From CAYSBK01 sp964429265 (GTDB taxonomy: Bacteria > Planctomycetota > Phycisphaerae > Sedimentisphaerales > Anaerobacaceae), in the NCBI GenBank assembly GCA_964429265.1, contig CAYSBK010000012.1, positions 1 to 32,072 on the forward strand: a stretch of 32,072 nucleotides of DNA, in the 5' to 3' direction. The position numbers and the translations under genes are program-made. Positions within the stretch are counted from its first letter, which is position 1; every line of letters begins with the position of its first letter. Below are positions 31,979-32,072 of this stretch, piece by piece. A model generated the notes under the pieces. That model did not search any database. It was given only the letters and a program-made list of their open reading frames with translations, and was not told the origin of the DNA.

Positions 31979-32072
31979 ATGGTATATTTACAGCACGGCG
32001 AAAAATCCGACTCCGCTGCCTACGACCAATACGTCAATAAACTGACCCTGCTGCACAAGATGCTTGTTTATG
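31979..32072 (+). CDS. Possible start of a gene cut by the window end (31 codons seen)
   Basis: From the ATG at 31979 a frame stays open to the last base. The visible part begins M-V-Y-L-Q-H-G-E-K-S-D and has an ordinary amino-acid mix, unlike the proline-rich shadow frames of this window. No good ribosome binding site precedes it. A TTGAAC (31958-31963) and TATATT (31983-31988) 19 bp apart could be a promoter, but would overlap this start, in which case the gene would begin further right. I cannot name a family from so short a piece. Confidence 0.3.
   Translation, partial: MVYLQHGEKSDSAAYDQYVNKLTLLHKMLVY

Overview
The window looks like chromosomal DNA from a GC-rich anaerobic bacterium, most likely a planctomycete of the Phycisphaerae type or a close PVC relative. 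This is an inference from several paralogous, Tat-exported Gfo/Idh/MocA oxidoreductases, ThuA and DUF1080 (3-keto-disaccharide hydrolase) domain proteins, DUF1080 fusions, a HEAT-repeat giant and a multiheme cytochrome. No rRNA or other phylogenetic marker is present. I found no tRNA, rRNA, CRISPR array, insertion sequence or attachment site.

Left part, minus strand (217-3206): a lipoprotein of unknown function, then a two-gene unit with overlapping stop and start codons. The unit encodes an aldo/keto reductase that closely resembles L-galactose/L-fucose dehydrogenase and an amidohydrolase of the L-fuconolactonase type. Together they would oxidise a 6-deoxy- or L-hexose to its lactone and then open the lactone.

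Middle part, plus strand (3498-19570): a long, closely spaced run of genes. It begins with a cytosolic Gfo/Idh/MocA dehydrogenase and a cytosolic TIM-barrel isomerase. Exported proteins follow: three Tat-signal dehydrogenases, a 1356-residue ThuA/HEAT/DUF1080 protein, and a TIM-barrel plus DUF1080 fusion. The domain set matches the oxidation, elimination and hydration route of glycoside cleavage through 3-keto sugars known in Bacteroides. The run continues with a heptaheme c-type cytochrome, a five-helix membrane protein that is probably a b-type cytochrome, and an NCS1-family permease.

Right part, minus strand (19680-31706): a complete carbonyl branch of the Wood-Ljungdahl pathway in one nine-gene unit. 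Transcription order is CooF-like ferredoxin, FAD/NAD(P) oxidoreductase, cooS, acsB, acsC, acsV (corrinoid activator), cooC, acsD, acsE. All metal-cluster ligands I checked are present. The unit is preceded by a promoter with exact TTGACA and TATAAT hexamers 17 bp apart and a leader of about 143 nt. The methyl branch (formate to methyl-THF) is not in the window. The two large plus and minus units converge at 19571-19680, where there are several hairpins.

Across the whole window the tetranucleotide CATG is almost absent: about seven copies by eye where base composition would give roughly a hundred. It is avoided in coding DNA on both strands. I regard this as the least expected signal here.
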